Shown: positions 7,152-14,014 of the stretch, in pieces
How the letters are laid out: every line of letters starts with the position of its first letter
How positions within the stretch are numbered: position 1 is the stretch's first letter
Position numbers and translations under genes: made by a program
Notes under the pieces: generated by a model
Databases searched by the model: none
The model's input: only the letters and a program-made list of their open reading frames with translations
What the model was told of the DNA's origin: nothing
Origin: an uncultured Devosia sp.
GTDB lineage: Bacteria; Pseudomonadota; Alphaproteobacteria; Rhizobiales; Devosiaceae
Length of the DNA: 14,389 bases
Direction of reading: 5' to 3'
Assembly: GCA_934553185.1 (NCBI GenBank)
Contig: CAKTFF010000021.1
Coordinates: 1-14,389, forward strand

Positions 7152-7186
7152 CTGCTACCAGACCAAGATGAACGGTCTGGTAGCAG
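7152..7186. terminator. Perfect 13-bp hairpin in the convergent intergenic region, probable bidirectional terminator
   Basis: CTGCTACCAGACC (7152-7164) pairs exactly with 7174-7186 around a 9-base loop. It lies 41 bases after the isomerase stop, with the convergent GAF gene ending at 7286 on the other strand. There is no strong T run on either side, so it is not a textbook intrinsic terminator, but position and stem strength fit transcript-end protection or termination for both operons. Confidence 0.6.
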
Positions 7187-7189
7187 CAC

Positions 7190-7207
7190 CTGCCACCCAG
7201 CTGGCAG
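7190..7207. repeat. Second small hairpin CTGCCA-N6-TGGCAG
   Basis: Six perfect base pairs around a 6-base loop, three bases after the 13-bp hairpin. A further 7-bp inverted pair (CCGCCGG at 7243-7249, CCGGCGG at 7279-7285) lies just before the GAF gene end. Together these make the 174-base convergent gap unusually structured. No coding sequence was seen in it. Confidence 0.35.
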
Positions 7208-7285
7208 AAATAACACCAGCATAGATCGAGCATCTGAGCCGGCCGCCGGATTGTCTCGGCAAGAAAGCCTCCGGCAGACCGGCGG

Positions 7286-7774
7286 TTATCGCGCGGCAAG
7301 AACCGCAAGTTTGGCAGGGACCGAGACGACGTCGCCTATCAGCTGAACGCGTTCGGGTGTGTAGTGGCCGGCAATGTCGAGCATGTTCACGACAGCGATC
7401 AGCGTGCCGCCGATGATCACCGGCATGTTGACGATCGATTGGCAGCCCAGCCGGTTGATCAGCTCGTGGTCGAACAACACCTTGGCGATGTCGTCGATCG
7501 TGTTGGCGACGAAGTAGGCTTGCTGGGTGTGCACCGTATCGAACCATGGACCGTAGTTGATCGGCTTGGTCCCAGAGGTCGGGTAATTGACTGGGTCGCT
7601 CGTATAGGCGCGTCGGCTGAGATCATGCTCCATGTCCACCGTCATCACCGTGAACAGCTTGGCGCCTACCGTGGCGCGCACCAACTCTTGCAGCGCAACA
7701 TAGGCACCCTCGGACCCTTTCGCCTCTGCAATGGCCGCATCGAATTGCGCGAGAGCTTGGGCGTGTTCGGTCAT
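7286..7774 (-). CDS. Stand-alone GAF-domain protein
   Basis: A single GAF domain of 162 residues with no output domain. Recognisable features are SDPVNYPTSGTKP at 59-71, a W-F-D-T-V segment near 77-81, the FVANTIDDIAKVLFDHELI region around 88-106, a Gly-Cys at 110-111, and AGHYTPERV at 135-143 before the final helix. GAF domains bind small ligands; small single-domain versions of this type are widespread in Proteobacteria and mostly uncharacterised. The ATG at 7774 is preferred over one four codons upstream because it overlaps the stop of the preceding DUF885-like gene (ATGA), implying translational coupling. No transmembrane segment or kinase, cyclase or HTH domain is present. It may sense the pathway compound or be an uncharacterised enzyme; the sequence does not decide. 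Confidence 0.8.
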   Translation of the reverse strand: MTEHAQALAQFDAAIAEAKGSEGAYVALQELVRATVGAKLFTVMTVDMEHDLSRRAYTSDPVNYPTSGTKPINYGPWFDTVHTQQAYFVANTIDDIAKVLFDHELINRLGCQSIVNMPVIIGGTLIAVVNMLDIAGHYTPERVQLIGDVVSVPAKLAVLAAR

Positions 7775-8940
7775 TGCCCAGCCCAATAGGTCTTGAGCGT
7801 CGTCGGCGTGTGCATATTGCCGTACAGATACGCCCAGAATTCGGCGCGTCGCTCAACCGGAACAGTGCGCCACACTTCGTGCACCGCCATGTCACCGCAC
7901 CAATAGGCATAAACGAACGGCGCCCGCAGATCATGGCCCAAGAAGGCCAGTCGAGAGCGTGCGGTGACCAAATCCTGGAAGCCGCCTTGAGCGATGATCG
8001 GCACAATCTCGTCGAGCGTCATGCCCTCGGCATGCATCATCCAGGCGGCATTGCAGCGCAGGGCACCGCGAAGGCGCTGCAGCGCAACGCCGAGCTCGTC
8101 CTCAGGGCCTTCAATCCAGTCGAGAAAGAACATGCCATTATCGGCAATTCCCTCGAACAGCGCGCTGCTCGCCGAGCTTGTGACCACCTGCGCACCGTCG
8201 AGCGGCATCGTGCCCTGGGCGACATATGTTTCGCGCAAAGCCAGATGCACAAGATGGCCGGGAAATACTTCGTGCGTCGCCAAATGCTTGAGGGCGAACC
8301 GGGTATAAGGAAAATCAAGGTTCATCAGCACCTTACGCGAGGGATAGTCGCAATAGGCCGAGAACGGCACGGCGGACACGCCCACTGGCTCCATCCACTG
8401 GTCAGCCATGAGAAACATCGTGGCGGTGACGCGTTCGCGGGCTTCAAGCGTCAGCGCCCGCATGGTGTCGAGCACCTGCTCGGACGGGACGCGCACCGTT
8501 TCTTCGTAGCGCGCCAGATCGTCCGCCAAGGCACCGCCGGTATAGCCGAGTGCGTCGAGTTTTTCGCGAATGATGCTACGATAACCCTCGAGCACATCGT
8601 CGCCAATGCGCTGGGTGGAGACGCGGATCTGCCGACTGACGCGGTCGGCGAAGGAAACCTCTTCTTCCTGGAATGTCGCGACAAGCATCAGCAGCGAGTC
8701 GATCATCTCGTCGAGATAGTCGCGGCGCAGCGGGCTATCTGCTTCCGCCGGAAGACGAGCTCGCAGGGCGTTCAAAGCGTCCACCGCTTCGTCGTAATCA
8801 GTGAGTGGGAGGGGCGTCACCTCGGCAACAGCCACCGGGATCAGGCCTTCCTTGTCGAGAAAGCCATCGCTGCGCGGCGTGTTGCGATAGAGAAGGTCAA
8901 TGCCGGCGGTCAGTTCCGCCAATTCCTTGCCAAGTTTCAT
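7771..8940 (-). CDS. DUF885-like zinc metallohydrolase (short form)
   Basis: Predicted cytoplasmic zinc peptidase-like protein of 389 residues, with no signal peptide. The segment MNLDFPY...HEVFPGHLVH at 206-232 contains H223, E224 and H229, matching the HEAxPGHH zinc motif of the DUF885 family (PF05960). EGIADNG at 263-269 takes the place of the family's EGWALY and may supply the third ligand, E263. Most DUF885 proteins I know are about 550-600 residues and often exported, so this is a shortened cytoplasmic relative with an otherwise helical N-terminal half. The start at 8940 is supported by AAGGA 9 bases upstream. It follows the aldo/keto reductase by 22 bases and overlaps the GAF gene by 4, so all three form one operon. 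Hydrolysis of a peptide or amide bond is the likely activity, with substrate unknown. Confidence 0.7.
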   Translation of the reverse strand: MKLGKELAELTAGIDLLYRNTPRSDGFLDKEGLIPVAVAEVTPLPLTDYDEAVDALNALRARLPAEADSPLRRDYLDEMIDSLLMLVATFQEEEVSFADRVSRQIRVSTQRIGDDVLEGYRSIIREKLDALGYTGGALADDLARYEETVRVPSEQVLDTMRALTLEARERVTATMFLMADQWMEPVGVSAVPFSAYCDYPSRKVLMNLDFPYTRFALKHLATHEVFPGHLVHLALRETYVAQGTMPLDGAQVVTSSASSALFEGIADNGMFFLDWIEGPEDELGVALQRLRGALRCNAAWMMHAEGMTLDEIVPIIAQGGFQDLVTARSRLAFLGHDLRAPFVYAYWCGDMAVHEVWRTVPVERRAEFWAYLYGNMHTPTTLKTYWAGQ

Positions 8941-8962
8941 CTGCGCGCTTCCTTGCCCTGAC

Positions 8963-9934
8963 TTACTGGTGACCGGCGACTGGCTTTGGATGATAGGGCG
9001 CTTCCATCGCCCTCACGTCCTCATCGCTGAGCTTGATATCGAGGGCAGCAACGGCATCCTCGAACTGGTGGAGCTTGGAAATCCCAACCAGCGGCGCGGT
9101 GATGCCGGGGCGGCTCGCCACCCAGGCATAGGCAATTTGGGCAAGCGGGCGGTCATGACGTTCGGCCACCTGGCGGACGGCGGCTACCACCGCATCGTCC
9201 TGCTCGGCAGAACGGTCATAAAGCGCGCCAGCGGTCTTGTCGGTCTGTGAGCGGGTGGAAGCATCTGCGCCGCGCCCAGCAAGACGCCCGCGGGCAAGGG
9301 GGCTCCAAGGGATGACCCCGATGCCTTCGGAGCGGCAAAGCGGTATCATCTCGCGCTCTTCCTCGCGATAGATCAGGTTGTAATGGGGCTGCATGGAAAC
9401 AAACGGCGCCCAACCATGGGCGCGCTGCAGGCCAAGCGCCTTCATGAACTGCCAGGCATGCATGGAGGAGGCGCCAAGATACCGCACCTTGCCCGCGCGA
9501 ACCACGTCGTTGAGCGCATCAAGGGTTTCCTCGAGCGGGGTGTCGTAGTCGAAACGATGGAGCTGATAAAGATCGATATAGTCGGTTCCCAGCCGCTTGA
9601 GGCTGCCATCCACCGCCTCAAAGACATGCTTGCGCGATAGACCGCGATCGTTGGGGTCCTGGCTCATGGGGTTATAAAGCTTGGTGGCCAGCACCAGCTT
9701 GTGCCGCGGTACGTGCGCCAGCGCGCGGCTGACCACGACTTCGCTTTCGCCAGCCGAATACATGTCGGCCATGTCAAAGAAATTGATCCCAAGCTCGAGC
9801 GCCTTGTGGATGATCGGTGTCGATGCCGCTTCGTCAAGCACCCACGGCGCCCAGCTCGGCGATCCGAACGTCATGCAGCCAAGCCCGAGCCGGGAAATCT
9901 TGAGGCCGGTCCGGCCCAGGTTGACATAGTCCAT
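8963..9934 (-). CDS. Aldo/keto reductase (YajO / AKR9-like)
   Basis: NAD(P)H-dependent oxidoreductase with an (alpha/beta)8 barrel, 323 residues. The catalytic tetrad is complete: D54 and Y59 in FFDMADMY, K85 in ATKLYNP and H126 in QLHRFD. Other family marks are LGLGCMTFG at 16-24, the LGASSMHAWQ segment and PWSPLARGRL, which binds the cofactor side of the barrel. It is the first gene of the minus-strand operon and is transcribed divergently from the GntR regulator. No convincing Shine-Dalgarno precedes the ATG at 9934; instead the octamer GTGTACTA ends directly at the start codon. A later ATG at codon 21 would remove the first strands, so 9934 is kept. It probably reduces an aldehyde or ketone released by the neighbouring hydrolases, though general aldehyde detoxification is possible. 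Confidence 0.92.
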   Translation of the reverse strand: MDYVNLGRTGLKISRLGLGCMTFGSPSWAPWVLDEAASTPIIHKALELGINFFDMADMYSAGESEVVVSRALAHVPRHKLVLATKLYNPMSQDPNDRGLSRKHVFEAVDGSLKRLGTDYIDLYQLHRFDYDTPLEETLDALNDVVRAGKVRYLGASSMHAWQFMKALGLQRAHGWAPFVSMQPHYNLIYREEEREMIPLCRSEGIGVIPWSPLARGRLAGRGADASTRSQTDKTAGALYDRSAEQDDAVVAAVRQVAERHDRPLAQIAYAWVASRPGITAPLVGISKLHQFEDAVAALDIKLSDEDVRAMEAPYHPKPVAGHQ

Positions 9935-9942
9935 TAGTACAC
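9935..9942 (-). promoter_or_regulatory. GTGTACTA octamer abutting the aldo/keto reductase start codon
   Basis: Read on the minus strand, GTGTACTA is followed directly by the reductase ATG. The same octamer precedes the divergent GntR gene. GTGTACTA resembles half of the GTGTAC...GTACAC type of sites bound by some small GntR (YtrA-like) regulators. A repressor bound here would occupy the translation start region. Confidence 0.45.
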
Positions 9943-9962
9943 CATCGTGAGTATCATTGTTA

Positions 9963-9993
9963 GCTTCGCTGCCATCGTCGAAGCCGTGCTTCG
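9963..9993. repeat. Three alternating GCTTCG/CGAAGC arms, including a 15-bp perfect palindrome
   Basis: GCTTCG at 9963-9968, CGAAGC at 9979-9984 and GCTTCG at 9988-9993. The last two flank CGT, making a 15-bp interrupted palindrome, while the first two form an alternative stem with a 10-base loop. The centre arm can pair with only one neighbour at a time. GCTTCGCT also occurs as a direct repeat at 9963 and 9988. Confidence 0.4.
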
Positions 9994-10126
9994 CTCATCC
10001 TCAAGCCTAGAAGGGCCGTAAACCGAAGATTTGGGGGTAGAGTGCATATATTTTCGGCGAAAGCAAACGCTGGGTAAAAATCAGGCCTGGGGTCTTGCAT
10101 GCTTCGGAAAGGTGCTGTTACGGTCA

Positions 10127-10134
10127 GTGTACTA
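10127..10134 (+). promoter_or_regulatory. GTGTACTA octamer upstream of the GntR gene
   Basis: Plus-strand copy of the octamer, ending 14 bases before the GntR ATG and just upstream of its GGAAG ribosome-binding site. With the copy at 9935-9942 it gives each divergent gene the same sense-oriented motif just before its start. It is a candidate autoregulatory site. Confidence 0.45.
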
Positions 10135-10148
10135 GCGCGGAAGAACAC

Positions 10149-11150
10149 ATGTTTCCCATAGACGCTGCCAGCATCGACAAGTCGCTGCCCGTTCCGGTGG
10201 GCACGCAGCTTCATGGTCTGCTGAGCTACGCGCTGGCTTTCGGCAACATGCCCTATGGCACCAAGCTCCAGTCGGTGCGTCAGCTTGCCGCCGAGCTGGG
10301 CGTTGCGCCGATGACCGTCAGTCAGGTCTATCAGCAGTTGCGCGACGAAGGGCTTTTGGAAATGCGTGCGGGCCTGGGGGCATTCACCGCCAGTGATCCA
10401 CGCCGGGGCGCCGACAATACGCAGCCGATCAACGCCCTGCGCGGCGACATCGATGCGATCATCAGCAAGGCCGAGGCGCTTGGCGTCTCGCCCATGGCGC
10501 TGGTGTCGATGATCAGCGCGCGCGCCCAGATGCGGCGACCGGCAATAGGGCTCGCCATCGTCTTTGTGTGCATCTTCGAAGGGCCGGGCCGCGATTACCT
10601 GGAACAGGTACGCGCCGTGCTGCCGCCCGGTGACACGGTTGAGCTTGTGACCATCGACGCCTTGCGCTCTGACCCAGACAAGCGCGCCGCCTGCCGCGCC
10701 GCCGACATGGTAGTCACCTTCAGCCATCGTGAGGCCGAAGTGCGGGCCCTCATTGAGCAGGGCGAGGTCATGGGTCTGCGCATGCTTCCCTCGCAAGGGA
10801 CGCGACGCAGCCTTGCCGGGCTTGATTCACGGACCAGGGTCGCAGCCGTCACCCACTTCCAGGACTATATCGCGATCATGCGCCCCAGCGTGCGCGAATT
10901 CGCGCCCCACGTGTCCGATATTCGCGTCACCTGGTCCTCGGCGCCCGATCTGGTCGAGGTCATCAGCGGCTGCGATGCGGTGATCTACGCTTCGGGCGCC
11001 GACCATGTGGCAGGCCTTGTGGGCCCCAACGTGCAGTGTTTCGAGTATCGCCATGCGCTTGATCCGGGCGGGCTCGACACGATCCTCGTGCCGCGCCTGG
11101 CCGAACTTCGGCAGGCCAAAGGGCGCGCCACCGAACTCAAAATTGCCTGA
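10149..11150 (+). CDS. GntR-family transcriptional regulator with unrecognised C-terminal effector domain
   Basis: DNA-binding regulator of 333 residues. The N-terminal winged helix-turn-helix covers about residues 10-80, with the recognition part SVRQLAAELGVAPMTVSQVY at 42-61 and the wing GLLEMRAGLGAFT at 68-80. The remaining roughly 230 residues, from about 130, alternate hydrophobic strands and helices (for example AIGLAIVFVCIF, VELVTIDAL, ADMVVTFS, CDAVIYASGA) in a Rossmann-like or periplasmic-binding-like pattern. They do not look like the FCD, UTRA or aminotransferase domains usual in GntR proteins. The ATG at 10149 is chosen because GGAAG lies 5 bases upstream; an in-frame start at 10095 would add 18 residues and absorb the GTGTACTA site. 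It lies 26 bases before the solute-binding protein gene and opposite the reductase operon, so it probably controls both. Confidence 0.85.
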   Translation: MFPIDAASIDKSLPVPVGTQLHGLLSYALAFGNMPYGTKLQSVRQLAAELGVAPMTVSQVYQQLRDEGLLEMRAGLGAFTASDPRRGADNTQPINALRGDIDAIISKAEALGVSPMALVSMISARAQMRRPAIGLAIVFVCIFEGPGRDYLEQVRAVLPPGDTVELVTIDALRSDPDKRAACRAADMVVTFSHREAEVRALIEQGEVMGLRMLPSQGTRRSLAGLDSRTRVAAVTHFQDYIAIMRPSVREFAPHVSDIRVTWSSAPDLVEVISGCDAVIYASGADHVAGLVGPNVQCFEYRHALDPGGLDTILVPRLAELRQAKGRATELKIA

Positions 11151-11176
11151 GCATCATTTTGAAAGGGAATAGGACA

Positions 11177-12715
11177 ATGAAGGCTTTTCTTTTGGCGAGC
11201 AGCGCCCTTGTGGCACTGAGTTCAATCGTGGTTACAGCGGCCATCGCGCAGGATACGCAGACCATCGTCGTGGGCGCCGACGTCGATGCCGGCACGCTTG
11301 ATCCGCGCCTGACGCGCGACTCCACCGCCTCGCGCACCGCCGACCTCATTTATTCGGGTCTGGTGCACATCACGCCGGCGCTTGAGCCCGTGCCGGACCT
11401 GGCAGAAAGCTGGGAAAATCCCGATCCGACCACCTTCATTTTCAAGCTGCGCCCCAACCTAACCTTCTCCGACGGCAGCCCACTGACCGCAGAGGACGTA
11501 GTTTATACCTTTACCACGCTGGTCAATCCCGACTTCAACGCGCCCCAGCGCGCGCTTTACAGCCCGATCAGCGCTGTGGAGGCGGTTGATCCGCAGACCG
11601 TCAAGTTCACCCTCAGTGCGCCCTATGCGCCGCTGCTGAGCTACCTCGACATGGGCATCGTGTCCAAAGCGCTGGCCGAAGGCGGCACCGACATCGCCTT
11701 GAACCCGGTTGGCGCGGGTCCCATGAAGCTGGTCTCGTGGAACCGCGGCAGCGAAATCGTGCTCGAAGCCAATGAAAGCTACTGGCGCGGCGCACCCGAA
11801 ATCGAAAACGTTACCTTCAAGATCATTGGCGACAATTCTGCCCGTGCCCAGGCCTTTGAAGCGGGTGATCTGGACGTGATCCAGTCTCCCCTGTCTCCGC
11901 AAGACATCGAGCGGCTGTCAGCCGATGATCGTTTTGGCAATGTCATCACCGCCGGCCTCGGTATCAACTACCTCAACTTTAACACCAAGGATCCGCTGCT
12001 GGCCGATCCCAAGATGCGTCAGGCCTTCGCCAAGCTGGTGGATCAGGAAACCATCGTCAACGACATCTACCAGGGTGTCGATCAGGTCGCCCACTCCATG
12101 ATCCTGCCCTCGTCCTGGGCCTATTCGGACGCCATCTCGCAGCCCACCTTCGACATGGAAGGCGCCATGGCGCTGTTTGCCGAGATGGGCTGGACCGACA
12201 GCAATGGCGACGGCATCCTCGACAAGGACGGGCAGGACCTTGCGGTGACGCTGGCCACGCACAGCGAAGATCCCAATCGCGTGCAGACGGTTGAATTCCT
12301 TCAGGCCATGTTTGAAGCGGCCGGGGTCAAAGCCACGGCCCAGATCAGTGACTGGCCGTCCTTCTCGACCAATTACGTGCAGCAGAGCAAGCACCAGATC
12401 GCCCTCCTGGGCTGGCTCAACATCGTCGATCCCGATCGCCTGATGTTCGCCCAGTTGACCACCGGCGGCTCGACCAATTGGGGCGGCTATTCCAACCCGG
12501 AAGTCGACAAACTCCTCGAACAGGGCCGCTCGACGCTGGATCAGGCCGGCCGCGTCCAGGCCTATCAGGGTGCAGCGACGATCCTGGCCCAGGATCTGCC
12601 CTACTACATCGTCTCGGCTCAGGGCTATCAGCTGTTTTATTCCAAGGACATCCCGGTGGAGGTTCACGCCACGCCACGCGGCAATCTGCGTGGATTGATC
12701 GGCCTCACCGACTAA
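11177..12715 (+). CDS. Family-5 extracellular solute-binding protein (DppA/OppA type)
   Basis: Periplasmic receptor of a peptide/nickel/opine-type ABC importer (SBP_bac_5, PF00496), 512 residues, a normal length. The signal peptide spans residues 1-24 with probable cleavage at AIA-QD. The mature start IVVGADVDAGTLDPRLTRD, the PVPDLAESWE segment near 71-80 and FSDGSPLTAEDVVYTF at about 97-112 are characteristic. The ATG at 11177 is used because it begins the signal peptide and follows AAAGGG and AGGA; a TTG 18 bases earlier is unlikely. It lies 26 bases after the GntR gene and is followed by a hairpin terminator, which would make this transcript more abundant than the downstream enzyme and permease. 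Ligands of this family include peptides, opines, glutathione and cyclic amides, so the actual substrate is open. Confidence 0.94.
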   Translation: MKAFLLASSALVALSSIVVTAAIAQDTQTIVVGADVDAGTLDPRLTRDSTASRTADLIYSGLVHITPALEPVPDLAESWENPDPTTFIFKLRPNLTFSDGSPLTAEDVVYTFTTLVNPDFNAPQRALYSPISAVEAVDPQTVKFTLSAPYAPLLSYLDMGIVSKALAEGGTDIALNPVGAGPMKLVSWNRGSEIVLEANESYWRGAPEIENVTFKIIGDNSARAQAFEAGDLDVIQSPLSPQDIERLSADDRFGNVITAGLGINYLNFNTKDPLLADPKMRQAFAKLVDQETIVNDIYQGVDQVAHSMILPSSWAYSDAISQPTFDMEGAMALFAEMGWTDSNGDGILDKDGQDLAVTLATHSEDPNRVQTVEFLQAMFEAAGVKATAQISDWPSFSTNYVQQSKHQIALLGWLNIVDPDRLMFAQLTTGGSTNWGGYSNPEVDKLLEQGRSTLDQAGRVQAYQGAATILAQDLPYYIVSAQGYQLFYSKDIPVEVHATPRGNLRGLIGLTD

Positions 12716-12730
12716 GCGCTCCCTGACCTG

Positions 12731-12768
12731 CGGCCGGTACTGCTTCGGCGGTATCGGCCGGCTTTTTT
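12731..12768 (+). terminator. Intra-operon Rho-independent terminator with UUCG tetraloop
   Basis: A 13-bp stem (12731-12743 with 12748-12760, two G-U pairs) closes on a C-TTCG-G tetraloop and is followed after two bases by six T residues (12763-12768). It starts 15 bases after the binding-protein stop and ends 22 bases before the next ATG. Partial read-through is expected, because the enzyme and permease genes follow on the same strand without an evident new promoter. Confidence 0.88.
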
Positions 12769-12790
12769 CCTCTTGTCCACGAGACGGCAC

Positions 12791-13966
12791 ATGGCGTTCC
12801 ACCAAGTCCTCGGTCGCGACTTCTACCGCAAGGTTCACGCCGATATCCGTGCCCGCATGGACGCGGCCGGCATCGACCTGCTGCTGCTCGATTCCAATGA
12901 CGACGTCATCTATACGACCGGGTTTTCGCACTATACCACCGAGCGCCCCGTGGTGTTCGCGATCAGCCAGAGCGGCGCCTGGCTCTTGCTGCCCAAGCTC
13001 GAAGAGAGCCATGCGGCGCACCAGAACATCGCGGCCGAACCCATCATCTATTTCGAATTTCCAGGTGTCGACCGCCCCTTCGATGTGCTGGGCCGCGCCT
13101 TCACCGGCTTTAATGGTGTCGTCGGCTATAGCCCCGCCATTTCCGCCGCCCGCATCGGCCAGATCGAGGCTGCATTCTCCGGCGCGCGCCGCGTCGTGCC
13201 GACGCCGATCGTCCAGCAGATGCGGCTGGTCAAATACCCCGAAGAAATCGTGCTGCATCGCGAAGCGGCCCGCATTTCCGACGAGATGGTCAAGGCCGGT
13301 GTCTCACTGATCGCCGATGCCATGCAGGGGGGCGGCACGCTGCCCAGCGAGATCGAGATCGAATCCTTTGTCTCGCGCCAGGCCATGAAGATCATGCACG
13401 AGGAGCATGCCGACCTGATGCTGGTGCAGGGCCTGGCGTCCGGCCTCGTTTATTCCGGTCCGCGCTCGGCCTTTCCCCATGGCATGCCCACCGGCAATCC
13501 GGTCAGGCGGGGCGAAAGCATCATCCTGTCGCTGGGCTGCCGCGTCGGCGGCCGTGCCGCCGAAAGCGAACGGACGCTCTTTATCGGCGAGCCCAGCAAG
13601 ACCCAGCTCGGCCATTACCAAGTCGCCTTCGAGGCGCAGCGCATGGCTACGGCCGCCCTGATCGCGGGACACACCTGCGCCTCGGCCGACAATCTGGCGC
13701 TCGCCTATATCCGCGACAGCGGCATGGACGAATACCTGCTCCATCGCGTCGGTCACGGCATGGGCATCATGTTCCATGAGGCGCCCTGGGTGGAAGCAGG
13801 CGACCAGACCATCCTCGAGCCGGGCATGATCACCTCCTCCGAACCGGCGATCTTTGTCCACGGCTTTGCCGGCTACCGCATCGCCGACACCGTGCTGATC
13901 ACCGCCGATGGGCCCGACAGCATGACCCATTATCCGCGCGCGGTCGACGACGTCGTCATCGCCTGA
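12791..13966 (+). CDS. M24-fold (pita-bread) hydrolase of the creatinase-like, metal-ligand-deficient type
   Basis: Cytoplasmic homologue of Xaa-Pro peptidase and creatinase, 391 residues, with an N-terminal creatinase_N domain (about 10-140) and a C-terminal pita-bread domain (about 150-380). Conserved family residues are H230 in FPHG, H322 in VGHGMG, H329-E330 and E351 in SSEPA. Aligned to metallopeptidases, however, the first metal Asp is S247 (LSLG), the second is E258 and the last Glu is A365 (RIAD). The run ERTLF at 260-264 and the LSL segment match Pseudomonas creatinase, which works without metal through His and two Glu residues; H230, E260 and E351 occupy those places. The ATG at 12791 is preferred over a TTG at 12773 that overlaps the terminator region, although its ribosome site is weak. 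Likely action is hydrolysis of an imported amide, guanidine or ectoine-like compound. Creatinase itself is only one option. Confidence 0.85.
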   Translation: MAFHQVLGRDFYRKVHADIRARMDAAGIDLLLLDSNDDVIYTTGFSHYTTERPVVFAISQSGAWLLLPKLEESHAAHQNIAAEPIIYFEFPGVDRPFDVLGRAFTGFNGVVGYSPAISAARIGQIEAAFSGARRVVPTPIVQQMRLVKYPEEIVLHREAARISDEMVKAGVSLIADAMQGGGTLPSEIEIESFVSRQAMKIMHEEHADLMLVQGLASGLVYSGPRSAFPHGMPTGNPVRRGESIILSLGCRVGGRAAESERTLFIGEPSKTQLGHYQVAFEAQRMATAALIAGHTCASADNLALAYIRDSGMDEYLLHRVGHGMGIMFHEAPWVEAGDQTILEPGMITSSEPAIFVHGFAGYRIADTVLITADGPDSMTHYPRAVDDVVIA

Positions 13967-14014
13967 TCCATTTCACCGCCCCGGCATGTCCAGGGCCAAG
14001 CAGGGAGCCGACCC

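Larger units (their letters stand above)
9935..10148. promoter_or_regulatory. Divergent control region between the reductase operon and the GntR/transporter operon
   Basis: This 214-base region drives both arms. It holds the octamer GTGTACTA twice in opposite orientations, one by each start codon, and a cluster of alternating GCTTCG/CGAAGC arms at 9963-9993. An A+T-rich TATATT at 10047-10052 could be a -10 for the plus strand, but no acceptable -35 was found at 16-18 bases. The divergent layout with an adjacent GntR gene suggests autoregulation and local control of both operons. Confidence 0.6.

Noticed and set aside
7774..8961. 395-codon open frame on the plus strand opposite the DUF885-like gene
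   Set aside because: Rich in His, Arg and Gln with no motif. It is a mirror of the real minus-strand gene, which has an intact zinc motif and operon overlaps.
10041..10052. TATATT as a firm -10 promoter for the GntR gene
   Set aside because: No acceptable -35 lies 16-18 bases upstream on the plus strand, so it was mentioned only as a possibility.
11918..13258. Long open frame (446 codons) on the minus strand across the binding protein and creatinase-like genes
   Set aside because: It is antisense to two well-supported genes, crosses their intergenic terminator, shows no recognisable domain and has the composition expected from the reverse of GC-rich codons.
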